Shown here in pieces: positions 53,328 through 63,134 of a DNA stretch of 64,000 nt. The DNA is from Calditrichia bacterium (lineage in GTDB: Bacteria > Calditrichota > Calditrichia > RBG-13-44-9 > J075). Made by a program: the position numbers and the translations under genes. Positions within the stretch are counted from its first letter, which is position 1. Each line of letters begins with the position of its first letter. Under the pieces are notes generated by a model. It had not been told where the DNA came from. It saw only the letters and a list, made by a program, of their open reading frames with translations, and made no database searches. Location of the stretch: positions 62,001 to 126,000 of the forward strand of contig JANQRS010000061.1 of the NCBI GenBank assembly GCA_028284445.1, read 5' to 3'.

Positions 53328-53897
53328 ATGAGTGCTAACGACAATCTAACGCCCTCCCAACGAGCCGGCATTCTCTGGCTGCTGCTGCTATTTTCAGCTA
53401 CTCCCATCCTCATGCTGTTTTTTGACTACAGTGCATCTACGACGGCGCTGACGCACGTGCGTATTGGGATGGCTTCCTTTGCGCTAAGCTTTGCAGTAAT
53501 GGCAATCCTACACTGGCTATCACAGCTAGTGAAATACACTTTGCCGGATGCCTGGTTTCGCTTCCGCGAGGTGGAAAGTGTTCGGCTTTACCGGCAATTA
53601 GGCGTCGGTCTCTTTCGCACATTTTTGCTGAAAAGCCCATTCCGCAGTCTGAATACGCAGATCCATCTCAATACGCGAAAGCGAGAGGCGCTGCGTGAAT
53701 TGGATACGCATATGCGCAATTCGGAAGCCAATCACGTGATTGCCTTTGTCATTACTCTTCTAGCTACCTTAGCCTACGGCTATTTCAACGATGGACGATT
53801 CTTCTTTTGGCTAAGCGTCTTTAATGTTCTCGGGAATGTTTATCCGGTGTTATTGCAGCGCTATAATCGGATTCGTCTTGCGCGGCTAATTAAGTAA
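53328..53897 (+). CDS. Membrane protein resembling CrtO-type acyltransferase
   Basis: 189 residues from ATG 53328; the extension to 53286 runs into the inverted repeat. Four hydrophobic segments (RAGILWLLLLFSATPILML, GMASFALSFAVMAILHWL, HVIAFVITLLATLAYGY, FFFWLSVFNVLGNVYPVLLQ). The ending NVLGNVYPVLLQRYNRIRLARL is characteristic of the glycosyl-diaponeurosporenoate acyltransferase (CrtO) family, together with the REL/H region between segments. Real substrates of the family outside staphylococci are uncertain. It is transcribed opposite to its neighbours and bracketed by two copies of the same inverted repeat, suggesting insertion as a unit. Confidence 0.6.
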   Translation: MSANDNLTPSQRAGILWLLLLFSATPILMLFFDYSASTTALTHVRIGMASFALSFAVMAILHWLSQLVKYTLPDAWFRFREVESVRLYRQLGVGLFRTFLLKSPFRSLNTQIHLNTRKREALRELDTHMRNSEANHVIAFVITLLATLAYGYFNDGRFFFWLSVFNVLGNVYPVLLQRYNRIRLARLIK

Positions 53898-53907
53898 GAA
53901 GCAAATG

Positions 53908-53965
53908 CCAAATTCCAACAGAAAAAACCCCAAATTTCTTTGGAATTTTTCCTGTTGGAATTTGG
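53908..53965. repeat. Inverted repeat element, CCAAATTCCAACA type (right copy)
   Basis: CCAAATTCCAACAG (53908-53921) and CTGTTGGAATTTGG (53952-53965), perfect 14-bp arms, with an inner CCAAATTTCTTTGG palindrome. It ends 3 bp before the kinase stop codon on the other strand. Confidence 0.85.
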
Positions 53966-53968
53966 AAT

Positions 53969-56900
53969 TTACTTCACTATCTCTGCGGAAAAACAAACCT
54001 TGGTCCCACCTGCTTTTTGTGCCTCGATATCGAGAGAACCTGAAATTTTGCGGGCGCGCAACTGCATATTGTGCAGACCGTTGCCCGAGGGTTGACGCGG
54101 GCGTTCTTCATGAGTGCCGTTGCGACTTATTTCGTCATCATGTTCCTGGGGAGCGAGGATGCCTTTGCCGTCATCGCTCAGGCTCACCGAGAAATGATCG
54201 TTATCAATGTTGAAGGTGAGCACCACATTCTCACCGCCGGAATGCTTCAAGGCGTTGTTCATTGCTTCCTTGAAGATCAGCGTAATGTGGCGACGGGTGT
54301 CCATGGTTAAACTAATGGCTTCCAGCGCCTCATCCACGCCCTGGGTACGAAAGGCGATGCCGGTTTTGTCAAACAGGCCATCACCAAAATCCTTCAGGCG
54401 CATAGCCACTTCATGCAAACTGTCCTTCTCCGGATTGAGCGTCCAGATAAAATCACGCATGCCTCCGGCCAGGCCTTTGGCAGTGTGATTGATACGCTCC
54501 AGGTAGTCGGTGACTTCCGGACTGGCCCCGTTGAGATTGCGCTTCACAATTTCGCTGAAGAGGGAAATCTTGGTTAGCTTATGTCCCAATTCATCGTGAA
54601 AATCCCGCGCCGCCTTGGTGCGCACACGCTCGTTTTCCATGAGCCGAACCTGCTCGATTTCCATCAAACGCCGAAGTTTGTAACGGACTCGGGCCTTATG
54701 CGTGATAGTTGCAAGCGCAACCACGAAGAGGAGCGCACCGAGAGAAAACCACCAGGTTTTGTAGAAGGGGGGAAGCACAATAATATCGACACTGGTGGTT
54801 GCATCACTCCATAGCCCGTCGTTGTTGGAACCGCGAACCGAAAATGTATAGGTGCCGGGATCCAAATCTGTATAGGTGTGGAAGCGCCTCGTGCCGGCTT
54901 GAACCCAATCTTCATCGACATTGAGCATGCGAAAGGCATAGCGATTCTTGCCGGGATTGGTATAGTCGAGCGAAGCAAATTCAAATGAAATAAAATTCTG
55001 ATCGTGACTGAGTTCAATAGGTTTGCCGCCATATGTGGCCTGCGCCAGGAGATGATCGGCAGGCTGATCACGAATGCTAAAAGCGGTAATTACCACCGGC
55101 GGGAGATAGGGATTGTCGGAAATGCTATCCGGGTAGAAGCTGTTCATGCCATTTATGCCGCCGAAAAACATTTCTCCATCGTCTGCCAGCTCGAAAGCCC
55201 CGGCGTTAAATTGATTTGCCTGCAGGCCGTCGGACACATCGTAGCTGCGCACTGCTGGTCGTTTCTGCGACTCAATCGTATTCGGATCAAATTTGGTAAT
55301 GCCCTTATTGGTGCTCAACCAAAGGTTGCCCTGCGCATCTTCCAGGATACCCAGAATCATGTTGCTAACCAGGCCGTCGCGCTCCGTGAGAAAGCTGAAC
55401 TCTTCCGTTTCGCGGTTGAACTTATTTAATCCACCGCTGTAGGTGCCAAACCAGAGGTCTCCGGCCCGATCCTGATAAATGGAAAGAATTGCCTGGTTGT
55501 TCAGGCTGGTTGGGTCGTCAAAGTCGCGGGTAAAGCGGGTAAACTCCTGGGTATCGCGGTTGAAGCGATTTAATCCGCCTGATCGGGTGCCGATCCAAAG
55601 CGTCCAGCTATTGGCATGAAAATCCTCATAGATGGACCAAACTTCATCATCGCTCAAACTATTAGGATTGTCCGGCGCGTGGCGATACTGGGTAAAACGC
55701 CCGCGGAATTTGTCCAGCTTTGTCAGGCCGTTTCGGGTGCCGATCCAGATCTGTCCATATTGATCCCCGGAAATCGTGTTGATGTAATTGCTGGTCAGGC
55801 TATTGCTGGTATAGCGCTGATATTGATAGTGCTTGAACTGCTTGCCATAGGGATCGTACATACTCAACCCGCCCCCGTAGGTGCCGATCCAAATGCCGCC
55901 GGAGCGGTCTTCGTACAGCGCCGAAATGTGGTCGTGCGATATCGTCGTACTGCTGTTGGTTGCTGCACGGAAATGCGTATAGCGATAGCGCTTCGGCTTG
56001 CTGCCGTCTGCTTCAAGTCGATTGAGGCCGGCATCTGAGGTGCCTACCCAAATGATACCATTGCTGGCCTCGAGGATTGCTGTGACGTCTTTGCCACTTA
56101 GCCCCTCATTGTTGATGCCTTGGCCGAGATAGCGGAAATGCTGCTGCTTGCGATTGAGCTTGTTCAGCCCGCCTCTTTCTGTGCCAATCCAAAGATTGCC
56201 GGAGCGATCCTGCATCAGACAGGTGATGTGGTTAGCGCTAATGCTTCCCGGAATGGAGGCATCATTCAGATAAGAAACGGCATCGACACCGGGATCATCA
56301 TTCACAGGTGCATTGAACAGGCCATCCGTCGTGCCGATCCACATGCTGCCATCATTGGCGCGCAGCAGTGCTGAGATGACCCGCGCCGGTGAATCGGATG
56401 TGCGTTTTCCAAAACTGCCAAAGCGGCTGATACTGAAATCTGAAATGTTGAGGCGATTTAGTCCGCCGTCTGCGGTCTGTATCCACAGGCAATTATCCTT
56501 CGGCGTACTTGTTATCGCGGCAATGTTGTTGTGCCCCAGGCTTGTTTGTTGGCCACGAATGTTGCGAAACACCTGGAAGGACGGCTTGCCAGGCTCCCTT
56601 TCCTGCATTAAGGCAAGGCCATCCGCTGTGCCGATCCACATTTGTCCGCGAGCATCCTCCGCGATCGTAGATATGCGATTATGCGGCAGAGAGTTCGGGC
56701 GAATATTCACTGCCAGACGTCCGGAAAATTGCCGAAGCTCGCCTGGATTGAGCCGAATGAGCTTGATGCCCCAGAATGCGGCCTGGTGCGGTTGTTCGGT
56801 AGTCCAGTTGTCGAAAGAATGGTGGCTGTCAGAACGATAACGCAGACGATATGAATCTGCTGTCAGGCGAATGGTAGCCAATTGTATGCGATTGCGGCTG

Positions 56901-57946
56901 GCGCCACCCGCGTGACGGCTCTCTTCATAATCCATCGCCCAAAAAACCTGCTGACTATCGGCAGATTCAATCCATCCATAATCCAACATACCATAGGCGT
57001 TGCCATCGCCCATTGCGACAACCAGCATGGTGGTTGCTTTATCAAGCGTGAAATTAAGTGTGCTGTCCTGATAGTTACCGGGTCTGGTGATCGATGCGAT
57101 ATTACGTTGGGGATCATTGAGCGCCTCAATATCATCCATTAGTGGACGCGGATAGGTTGGACCCTGGGCAAAAAAGTGCTCAAATCTGGTAAGTGGAATA
57201 CCTTGATTCTGCGTGATTTCTGCTTCGGCCAGCAGGCGGTCGGCGAGATTGGCCTGTGGTTGACTCAGGCGATTCAGACCGCTGCCATTTGTACCTATCC
57301 AAATATCCCCGCGCGAATCCTGATACAGGCAGTTGAGGAAGTCACTGCTCAGGCTGCTGAATTGCTGAGGGTTTTGCCTGACGTGTACAAATCCCCCGGA
57401 TGCTTCATGGAAGACATTTAGTCCGCCACCGGCAGTTGCAATCCAGATGTTGCCGGCCTGATCTTCGAGAATATCGCTAACATCATCATGGCTGAGGCTG
57501 CCCGGATTATCTGCCTGATTGCGAAAATGCGTAAATGTGTTGCTAATTGGATCAAATCGATCGATCCCGCCGGCGCTGGTACGAATCCAGAATTTACCGC
57601 TGCGATCTTCCATAATATGATAGATATAGTTTCCGGAAATGGAGGTTGGATCGAGCGAGTCAAAACGATAGGCTTTGAAGCGGTAGCCGTCAAATTGATT
57701 CAGGCCATCGCTGGTGCCAATCCAAATCAAACCGCGACTGTCCTGGAATAGCGCGGTAACGTGGTTTTGTAACAGACCTTGCTCCAGACCGATTTGTTCG
57801 AACTTGGTCTCCTGGGCCAGCGCATATTGCAGCAAGATCACTAAAATTGGAATCAGCCGGTAAAGCTGCCGGGGGCAGGTGCGTCGATGCGTGTCGGCTA
57901 GCACGCCAGCGCGCTGCAAAATGTGATGTTGAACTGAATCAGTCAT
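53969..57946 (-). CDS. Propeller sensor histidine kinase carrying the YGWIE/SDDSHS-type module
   Basis: 1325 residues. N-terminal membrane/signal segment ~30-45. Reg_prop blades (WIGTxxGLNxxD) occur at ~50-260. At ~262-400 the propeller is interrupted by one copy of the module otherwise repeated in the protein at 26058-28628: GMLDYGWIESADSQQVFWAM, GGASRNR, SDSHHSFDNW (~370-380) and FWGIKL. Blades resume to ~960, followed by Y_Y_Y (~985-1050), a membrane segment (WFSLGALLFVVALATIT), HisKA_3 with H1117 (FHDELGHK) and HATPase with DDGKGI and GNGLHNMQLRA. Senses an extracytoplasmic signal; likely partner is the regulator at 52362. The start ATG has only a weak ribosome site. Confidence 0.92.
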   Translation of the reverse strand: MTDSVQHHILQRAGVLADTHRRTCPRQLYRLIPILVILLQYALAQETKFEQIGLEQGLLQNHVTALFQDSRGLIWIGTSDGLNQFDGYRFKAYRFDSLDPTSISGNYIYHIMEDRSGKFWIRTSAGGIDRFDPISNTFTHFRNQADNPGSLSHDDVSDILEDQAGNIWIATAGGGLNVFHEASGGFVHVRQNPQQFSSLSSDFLNCLYQDSRGDIWIGTNGSGLNRLSQPQANLADRLLAEAEITQNQGIPLTRFEHFFAQGPTYPRPLMDDIEALNDPQRNIASITRPGNYQDSTLNFTLDKATTMLVVAMGDGNAYGMLDYGWIESADSQQVFWAMDYEESRHAGGASRNRIQLATIRLTADSYRLRYRSDSHHSFDNWTTEQPHQAAFWGIKLIRLNPGELRQFSGRLAVNIRPNSLPHNRISTIAEDARGQMWIGTADGLALMQEREPGKPSFQVFRNIRGQQTSLGHNNIAAITSTPKDNCLWIQTADGGLNRLNISDFSISRFGSFGKRTSDSPARVISALLRANDGSMWIGTTDGLFNAPVNDDPGVDAVSYLNDASIPGSISANHITCLMQDRSGNLWIGTERGGLNKLNRKQQHFRYLGQGINNEGLSGKDVTAILEASNGIIWVGTSDAGLNRLEADGSKPKRYRYTHFRAATNSSTTISHDHISALYEDRSGGIWIGTYGGGLSMYDPYGKQFKHYQYQRYTSNSLTSNYINTISGDQYGQIWIGTRNGLTKLDKFRGRFTQYRHAPDNPNSLSDDEVWSIYEDFHANSWTLWIGTRSGGLNRFNRDTQEFTRFTRDFDDPTSLNNQAILSIYQDRAGDLWFGTYSGGLNKFNRETEEFSFLTERDGLVSNMILGILEDAQGNLWLSTNKGITKFDPNTIESQKRPAVRSYDVSDGLQANQFNAGAFELADDGEMFFGGINGMNSFYPDSISDNPYLPPVVITAFSIRDQPADHLLAQATYGGKPIELSHDQNFISFEFASLDYTNPGKNRYAFRMLNVDEDWVQAGTRRFHTYTDLDPGTYTFSVRGSNNDGLWSDATTSVDIIVLPPFYKTWWFSLGALLFVVALATITHKARVRYKLRRLMEIEQVRLMENERVRTKAARDFHDELGHKLTKISLFSEIVKRNLNGASPEVTDYLERINHTAKGLAGGMRDFIWTLNPEKDSLHEVAMRLKDFGDGLFDKTGIAFRTQGVDEALEAISLTMDTRRHITLIFKEAMNNALKHSGGENVVLTFNIDNDHFSVSLSDDGKGILAPQEHDDEISRNGTHEERPRQPSGNGLHNMQLRARKISGSLDIEAQKAGGTKVCFSAEIVK

Positions 57947-58604
57947 CCTTTGTCCAGGCTATACCATGGAAACTTACAGAAATAACCAGCACATTTCAAG
58001 CAAAGCCCATGCAGATTTTGAGATATATTTGCTTGCTATGTGTCCTGATTTGATCTCAAAAAGGAGGGTGCGAGCGGAAATCTTTGGGGAAAAAACAGGT
58101 GCCGTCCCGCCGTAACGGGACGGCATCTGTAGCCAACTCTCTCCACCAAAGTAACGCATTGAGCGGCTAATAAATCTTTCAGCAATCGCCATGCGAAAGC
58201 TACCCCTTTTTTATACAAAAAAGGTACCACTTTCGATCGAATTATGTGCTAGTGTATTGTTTCTTAATGTTTTATGTGCTTGTTACCATGTTTGCCGTGT
58301 TGGCAAAACCCGAAATATATTTCCGGGTAGCCGGAAAATTGCTTCCGATTGTGAAAAGTGCTGCCGTTGCCAGCTATCGGGAACCTGATAGGGAATCGTT
58401 GCGTTGGAGTGTATTAGTTACTGTTCGTGCGGAAGATAGCGCGATTTAAAGAAGCAGAATTAATTCTTGTTTTGAGCGTGTTTTGTTTCGAAGTTGATCA
58501 CTGAATTTCAAATCGGTATCTATAATACGACATTCTGGTTGTTGCCTGCAAATTGCATATGATGCCGCGTATACTCCCTTGGGAGAATCAGAAAGAGGTT
58601 CTTA
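57947..58604. other. Gene-free region with a strong 15-bp hairpin (58095-58130)
   Basis: 658 bp between divergent genes. The hairpin ACAGGTGCCGTCCCG/CGGGACGGCATCTGT has one G-U pair and a CCGTAA loop, and no T-tract. A short frame at 58246-58449 lacks a ribosome site and family features and is not called. No known riboswitch or RNA class recognised. Promoters for both flanking genes should lie here but none is convincing. Confidence 0.55.
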
Positions 58605-59615
58605 ATGAGGTTAACCAAACCCTGTTTGGTCATCCTTCTAGTCTTTGTATTTGAGCTTTGTATGTCATGCGCTCCAGCTGTTTGGCAAAAGGTTGATTTG
58701 GCAAAACGGCAGGGCAAACTTGAGGATGCCGCAACGGCGCTGGAATTGCATCTGAAGCAGAACCCGAAAGATGCACGTGCTCACTACCAGCTGGGTGAGA
58801 TGTACGCACAGCAAGGGCAGTGGCGACTCGCCGACCGTCAATTCCGCACCTGCGATAGCCTTGATGATCGCTGGCAGCGCGAAACTTCAGCGGCTCGGGA
58901 CTTTTACTGGACAGAGAACGTCAATCGCGGTCTTGCTCACCTTGACAGCGATCAGATTTTACAGGCCACCACTAACTTCGAAAATGCCACCTATATACAG
59001 ACCGAGCGTAGTGTTGCCCACCGGCTTCTCGGTGAAACACAGTTTGCCATGAATGATATGGCGGCTGCCCGTCGCGCTTTTGAAGCAGCGCTTCAATTGG
59101 ATGAGGACGATGAACGGGCCCGGCGCTATTTGATGACCATCTGCTTTCAGACTGCAGACTATCAATGCGCCGTGACAACCGCTGGTCACTTGCAGAGCGT
59201 TTTTCCAGGGGATGAGGAAGCTTTACGGACCATTGCCTACAGTCATGATCGGCTGGGGGCTGAGACGGATGCCGCACAAGCGTATCAGGAACTCTGCGCT
59301 GTTAGCCAAACAGCCGCGGATTTTCAGGCGTTTGCCGCATTTCGATTCAAGCAGGGCGCATTTGAAGATGCCGTTCGTCTCAGCCGCGAAGCGATAGATC
59401 GCGGCGGTAGCAAGGTCGATAATCTGCGGGCAATTGCCCAAATTCAACTGATGCATCAGGATTTTGAGGCCTTGCGTAAAACCGCAAGGGCAATCCTGGA
59501 AGAGGACCCGTCGAATCTGGCGGCGCTACAGTTGTTGCAGGTTTCTGAAGCTGCGTTGATGAATCCGGAAGAACTCGAGGCTGTATCCGCCCGTATCCGT
59601 CAACTCGAAAAGTAG
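58605..59615 (+). CDS. TPR-repeat lipoprotein
   Basis: 336 residues; AAAGAGG 6 nt before ATG 58605. Lipoprotein signal with C22 (LCMSC). The mature part is a chain of tetratricopeptide repeats (e.g. ARAHYQLGEMYAQQGQWRLADRQF, SVAHRLLGETQFAMNDMAAARRAFEAALQLD, DFQAFAAFRFKQGAFEDAVRLSREAID). TPRs bind partner proteins. It precedes a large secreted protein and a PorP-like gene, so it may assist assembly or export at the outer membrane in a type IX-like setting. Confidence 0.88.
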   Translation: MRLTKPCLVILLVFVFELCMSCAPAVWQKVDLAKRQGKLEDAATALELHLKQNPKDARAHYQLGEMYAQQGQWRLADRQFRTCDSLDDRWQRETSAARDFYWTENVNRGLAHLDSDQILQATTNFENATYIQTERSVAHRLLGETQFAMNDMAAARRAFEAALQLDEDDERARRYLMTICFQTADYQCAVTTAGHLQSVFPGDEEALRTIAYSHDRLGAETDAAQAYQELCAVSQTAADFQAFAAFRFKQGAFEDAVRLSREAIDRGGSKVDNLRAIAQIQLMHQDFEALRKTARAILEEDPSNLAALQLLQVSEAALMNPEELEAVSARIRQLEK

Positions 59616-59706
59616 CCGCAGTTATCGTAAACTGCCAAAGCGGGGTGAACTCCGGCATTGCCGGAACGTTGATACTTTGAAACGATTTTGTCACTGGAGA
59701 TAAATC

Positions 59707-62700
59707 TTGCAGTATTTATCTGTTCAAGCAGGGCTATACCGCATGGCCCGGAATATTGTAGGTAGAGCAAGTCCAGGCTCTCCCAAAATCAGGCCATGTC
59801 TGCTTCGTGGACGACTGTTCTTCCTGTGCTTGCTATTCTTGCTCCTGGGAGCGCCTTCAATTGGTCTGGCTCAGCTGCAGGTTGTTGGCACAGCACCGGG
59901 GCAAAATGGTTTCACCCACGATCCACAGGATTCCCTGGTTATAACCTTTGACCGGCCACTCAATACAGCGACCCTGAATACATCCAATATTCGCCTGAGC
60001 GGTGAATACCAGGGCATATACCAGTTTAGCTCTACCTTAAGCAGTGATGGCGCTACGCTAACGCTGCGGGCTGTGCCTGGTCTGATCGCCGGTGAGACCA
60101 TTCAATTGACGCTCACCAATGGTTTGCAAGGGAGTGACGGCAGCAGCTTGACCACACCCTTCCAGTTGACCTTTCGCACCCGGCCCACGCGCGGAGATAT
60201 CAATATTGGTCTTTTTCCGGTTGATATTCCCCTCAGCGGTTCGGACCAGCAACCAACAGGCATTGCTATCGGCGATTTTGATAAAAACAATTTCGTTGAT
60301 GCCGCCGTGGTCAGCAGTACTTCAAATACTCTTACCATAATGATTAATATCGCTACACCGGACCAGGTGGGCGTCCTGATTCCTTTAAATACTTACGTTA
60401 CCGGCGTTACCCCGCTCGATCTGGCTGTCGCAGATTTTGACAATGATTCTTTTCTCGACATTGCAGTGATCAATTTTAACAGTAATGATCTGGTGATGTT
60501 CTGGGGTGATGGCACCGGTGCCTTTGCTGCTGATAATCCCATTCCATTGGGGTCTCGTCCCAGTGGAATCGCCGCCGCGGATTTTGCCGGCGGAGACGGA
60601 TTGGTAGACTTTGCCGTTTCCCTTTTTGGTGATGATCAGGTGCTGGTGTACAGCAATAGTGGTGGCCGCAACTTCAGTTTGCAATCAACCCTGTTTGCTG
60701 AAGAGAGCACTTATGGTGTAGCTGCCGCCGATTTTGATGCCGATGGCGACCCGGATCTCGCTGCGATTAACAACGGGTCACAATCCGTGTCAATCTATCG
60801 CAATATTGATTTTACCGGTTGGCAAACTCTGCCGGTTCAGGCCCTCGATCAAAGACCGGTCGATTTGCAGTGGGGGAATGTGCGACATGAACTGGTAACG
60901 CCGTTTGCCGATCCGTTGCCGGAACTCGTTGTCTTGTCGTCCGATCTTACCCTGTTAGGAAAAAGCCAGTCCGATAAAGGACAGATTGAAAGCCAGGTAA
61001 CGGTTTTTGAGTATAATCCCGGCAATGGACAGATGGTCAATGTTCAAGAGATTCCCTACGACGGCACAGCGGTGTCATTCGATATTGCTAACCTGGATTA
61101 CGATGTTCAGGTGCTTAATAGCAACGACCTCGATTTGGATTTGATGATTGCCGATTACACCAGCGGTCAGATTGAATGGCTGGAAAACCAAAGCGGGTCG
61201 GCCTTTGCTGATAGTGAAACGCCGGTTGCGACCGGCCTCAATCCCCGGGCGGTAGTAACCGCAGATTTTGATCGGGATGGCGATGATGATATTCTCTTTG
61301 CCCGTCATTTTGAGAACAATCTCGGATTGCTCGTAACGCTGCCGAACGATTTGCAGGACATCGGTGGCATCGATACGCTGATTCACTTTGGCGATGTTCA
61401 GATTGGCGATACGGTGGAAATCGTTGTGCCATATGATCCGGATCTGACGCTCAATATGAATGTGGTTTCCGAGCTTGAGGATGAAGAGCATTTTGATATC
61501 CAGCCGCGTCAGTTTCCGGTCACCAATGGGGAAGCGGTGCCCATAACGTTTTCTTTCATGCCCTCGGATACCATCAGTTATTTTACCGTCAGCACATTTC
61601 TTACTAACCATCCCTTACAGGTTGAGCCGGATCGTGTGGTGTTGACGGGCCGCGGCGTCGATGTCAACCTTACGGTAATACCGGATACCCTCGATTTTGG
61701 AGTGGTGCCACCCGGGCAACTCCGTTCCCTGAATCTCTTGATGGTCAATTCCGGTAACGCCCGACTGCAAATCGAGAGTTACCAAAGCGGGCTGGATGCC
61801 TTTATTCATTCTGCAGGCCCGGATGTACTTCCAGCCGGTGAAGCCCTCAATTTCCCTGTCACATTTGCCCCAACTGCTGAAGGCGATTATCTCGATACCC
61901 TGCGTATCGCCAGCAACGACCGTGATCAGCCGGTGGTCGAGGTGATTCTTATCGGCGCCAGCAGCATTGGGGTGCCACAAATTACCTCGGCAGATACCGT
62001 TACGGCGATCGAAGATCAGCTGTTTACCTATGAAGCGACAGCGATTGATCCTGAAGGTGAAGCGATCAACTTCAGCTTTCCAAGCCTGGCTAACTGGATG
62101 AGTGCCGACAGCAATGTCGTTAGCGGAACACCTCGCCACGGCGACGAAAATACCACCTTCCGTATTGTCGCCAGCGATGGTTTCCTGGCTGATACGCTCG
62201 ATGTCTTTGTCATCGTGATACAGGTGAATGACCCGCCGATTATTGATTCCCTCGCTTCTCAGCAGGTGGAAGAACTTGAGCTCCTGAGTTTTACAGTAAC
62301 GGCTACCGATGAAGAAGGTGAGCCGCTCTCAATGAGCGCCCGCGATTTGCCATCCGGAGCGACTTTTGTTGATCAAGGCAATAATAGTGGTTTGTTTAGC
62401 TGGACACCGGCCTTCGGAACCGTTGGCACATATCCGGTTATCTTTCGAGCCCAGGAAACCGTTTCTGTGCCGGCTTTGGCCGATGAAGATACCGTACTGA
62501 TTACGGTTGGCCGGCGTTTGCCCGATATCGCGGTGACCGCTTTTGCCCTCTCAAATGCCAATACCATTTTTCTGAATCAAAGTAGTGATGTTGCTGCAAC
62601 AATTACCAATACCAATGCACCGGTCACGGAAAGCTTTACGATTCGCATGGCCCTCGATGGGCAGGTGCTCTTCGACAGTACTGTAACCGGCATGGAAATC

Positions 62701-63126
62701 GGCGAGACTATTTCTGTAAGCCGCAACGTCACGTTTGATGAATTGGGAGCAGCCAGTCTGGTTATTCATGCGGACCCGGATGCCCTTGTTCCGGAGCTTG
62801 ATGAAGAAAACAATCGTCGTGAATTGATCCTCGATATTCAGCCCGGCGCTCTGGTTGTTCGCCCCAATCCCTTTACGCCAAACGGCGACAGCAAGAATGA
62901 TGCAGCTGTATTTGACATGAAAGACCTTGGCGTTAGCAATCCTTTGCTGGAAATTTTTGACATCAGTGGACGCAAGATCCGCTCATTGCAGAGTGTCTTG
63001 AATGACCAGTTCCAATGGGATGGCGCCAATGAAAATGGTGAGCAGCAAATGCCGGGAATTTACCTATACATCCTTAAGGATGGACCTCGCAGCGTTGCGA
63101 AAGGATTTGTGGCACTGGCCAGATAA
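59707..63126 (+). CDS. Large secreted FG-GAP/Ig-like protein with gliding-type C-terminal domain
   Basis: 1139 residues from TTG 59707 (GGAG 7 nt upstream); ATG 59743 is the alternative and would also keep the signal peptide (~33-56). Order: Big_5-like Ig domain (~57-160); FG-GAP/VCBS repeats with Asp-rich calcium loops (DFDKNNFVDAAVV, DFDNDSFLDIAVI, DFDADGDPDLAAI, DFDRDGDDDILFA; ~185-540); two ASH-like beta-sandwiches (~550-770); cadherin/putative-Ig domains (~775-935); CARDB-like (~940-1045). The C-terminal domain reads VRPNPFTPNGDSKND...DISGRKIRSL...GIYLYIL, like CHU_C/gliding-motility sorting domains. Exported and probably surface-bound. The next gene is a PorP-like partner 8 bp away. Confidence 0.88.
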   Translation: MQYLSVQAGLYRMARNIVGRASPGSPKIRPCLLRGRLFFLCLLFLLLGAPSIGLAQLQVVGTAPGQNGFTHDPQDSLVITFDRPLNTATLNTSNIRLSGEYQGIYQFSSTLSSDGATLTLRAVPGLIAGETIQLTLTNGLQGSDGSSLTTPFQLTFRTRPTRGDINIGLFPVDIPLSGSDQQPTGIAIGDFDKNNFVDAAVVSSTSNTLTIMINIATPDQVGVLIPLNTYVTGVTPLDLAVADFDNDSFLDIAVINFNSNDLVMFWGDGTGAFAADNPIPLGSRPSGIAAADFAGGDGLVDFAVSLFGDDQVLVYSNSGGRNFSLQSTLFAEESTYGVAAADFDADGDPDLAAINNGSQSVSIYRNIDFTGWQTLPVQALDQRPVDLQWGNVRHELVTPFADPLPELVVLSSDLTLLGKSQSDKGQIESQVTVFEYNPGNGQMVNVQEIPYDGTAVSFDIANLDYDVQVLNSNDLDLDLMIADYTSGQIEWLENQSGSAFADSETPVATGLNPRAVVTADFDRDGDDDILFARHFENNLGLLVTLPNDLQDIGGIDTLIHFGDVQIGDTVEIVVPYDPDLTLNMNVVSELEDEEHFDIQPRQFPVTNGEAVPITFSFMPSDTISYFTVSTFLTNHPLQVEPDRVVLTGRGVDVNLTVIPDTLDFGVVPPGQLRSLNLLMVNSGNARLQIESYQSGLDAFIHSAGPDVLPAGEALNFPVTFAPTAEGDYLDTLRIASNDRDQPVVEVILIGASSIGVPQITSADTVTAIEDQLFTYEATAIDPEGEAINFSFPSLANWMSADSNVVSGTPRHGDENTTFRIVASDGFLADTLDVFVIVIQVNDPPIIDSLASQQVEELELLSFTVTATDEEGEPLSMSARDLPSGATFVDQGNNSGLFSWTPAFGTVGTYPVIFRAQETVSVPALADEDTVLITVGRRLPDIAVTAFALSNANTIFLNQSSDVAATITNTNAPVTESFTIRMALDGQVLFDSTVTGMEIGETISVSRNVTFDELGAASLVIHADPDALVPELDEENNRRELILDIQPGALVVRPNPFTPNGDSKNDAAVFDMKDLGVSNPLLEIFDISGRKIRSLQSVLNDQFQWDGANENGEQQMPGIYLYILKDGPRSVAKGFVALAR

Positions 63127-63134
63127 GGTGATTT

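Noticed and set aside
58246..58449. 67-residue open frame in the large gap
   Set aside because: No ribosome site, no family feature, start not ATG-supported; open frames of this length are expected by chance.
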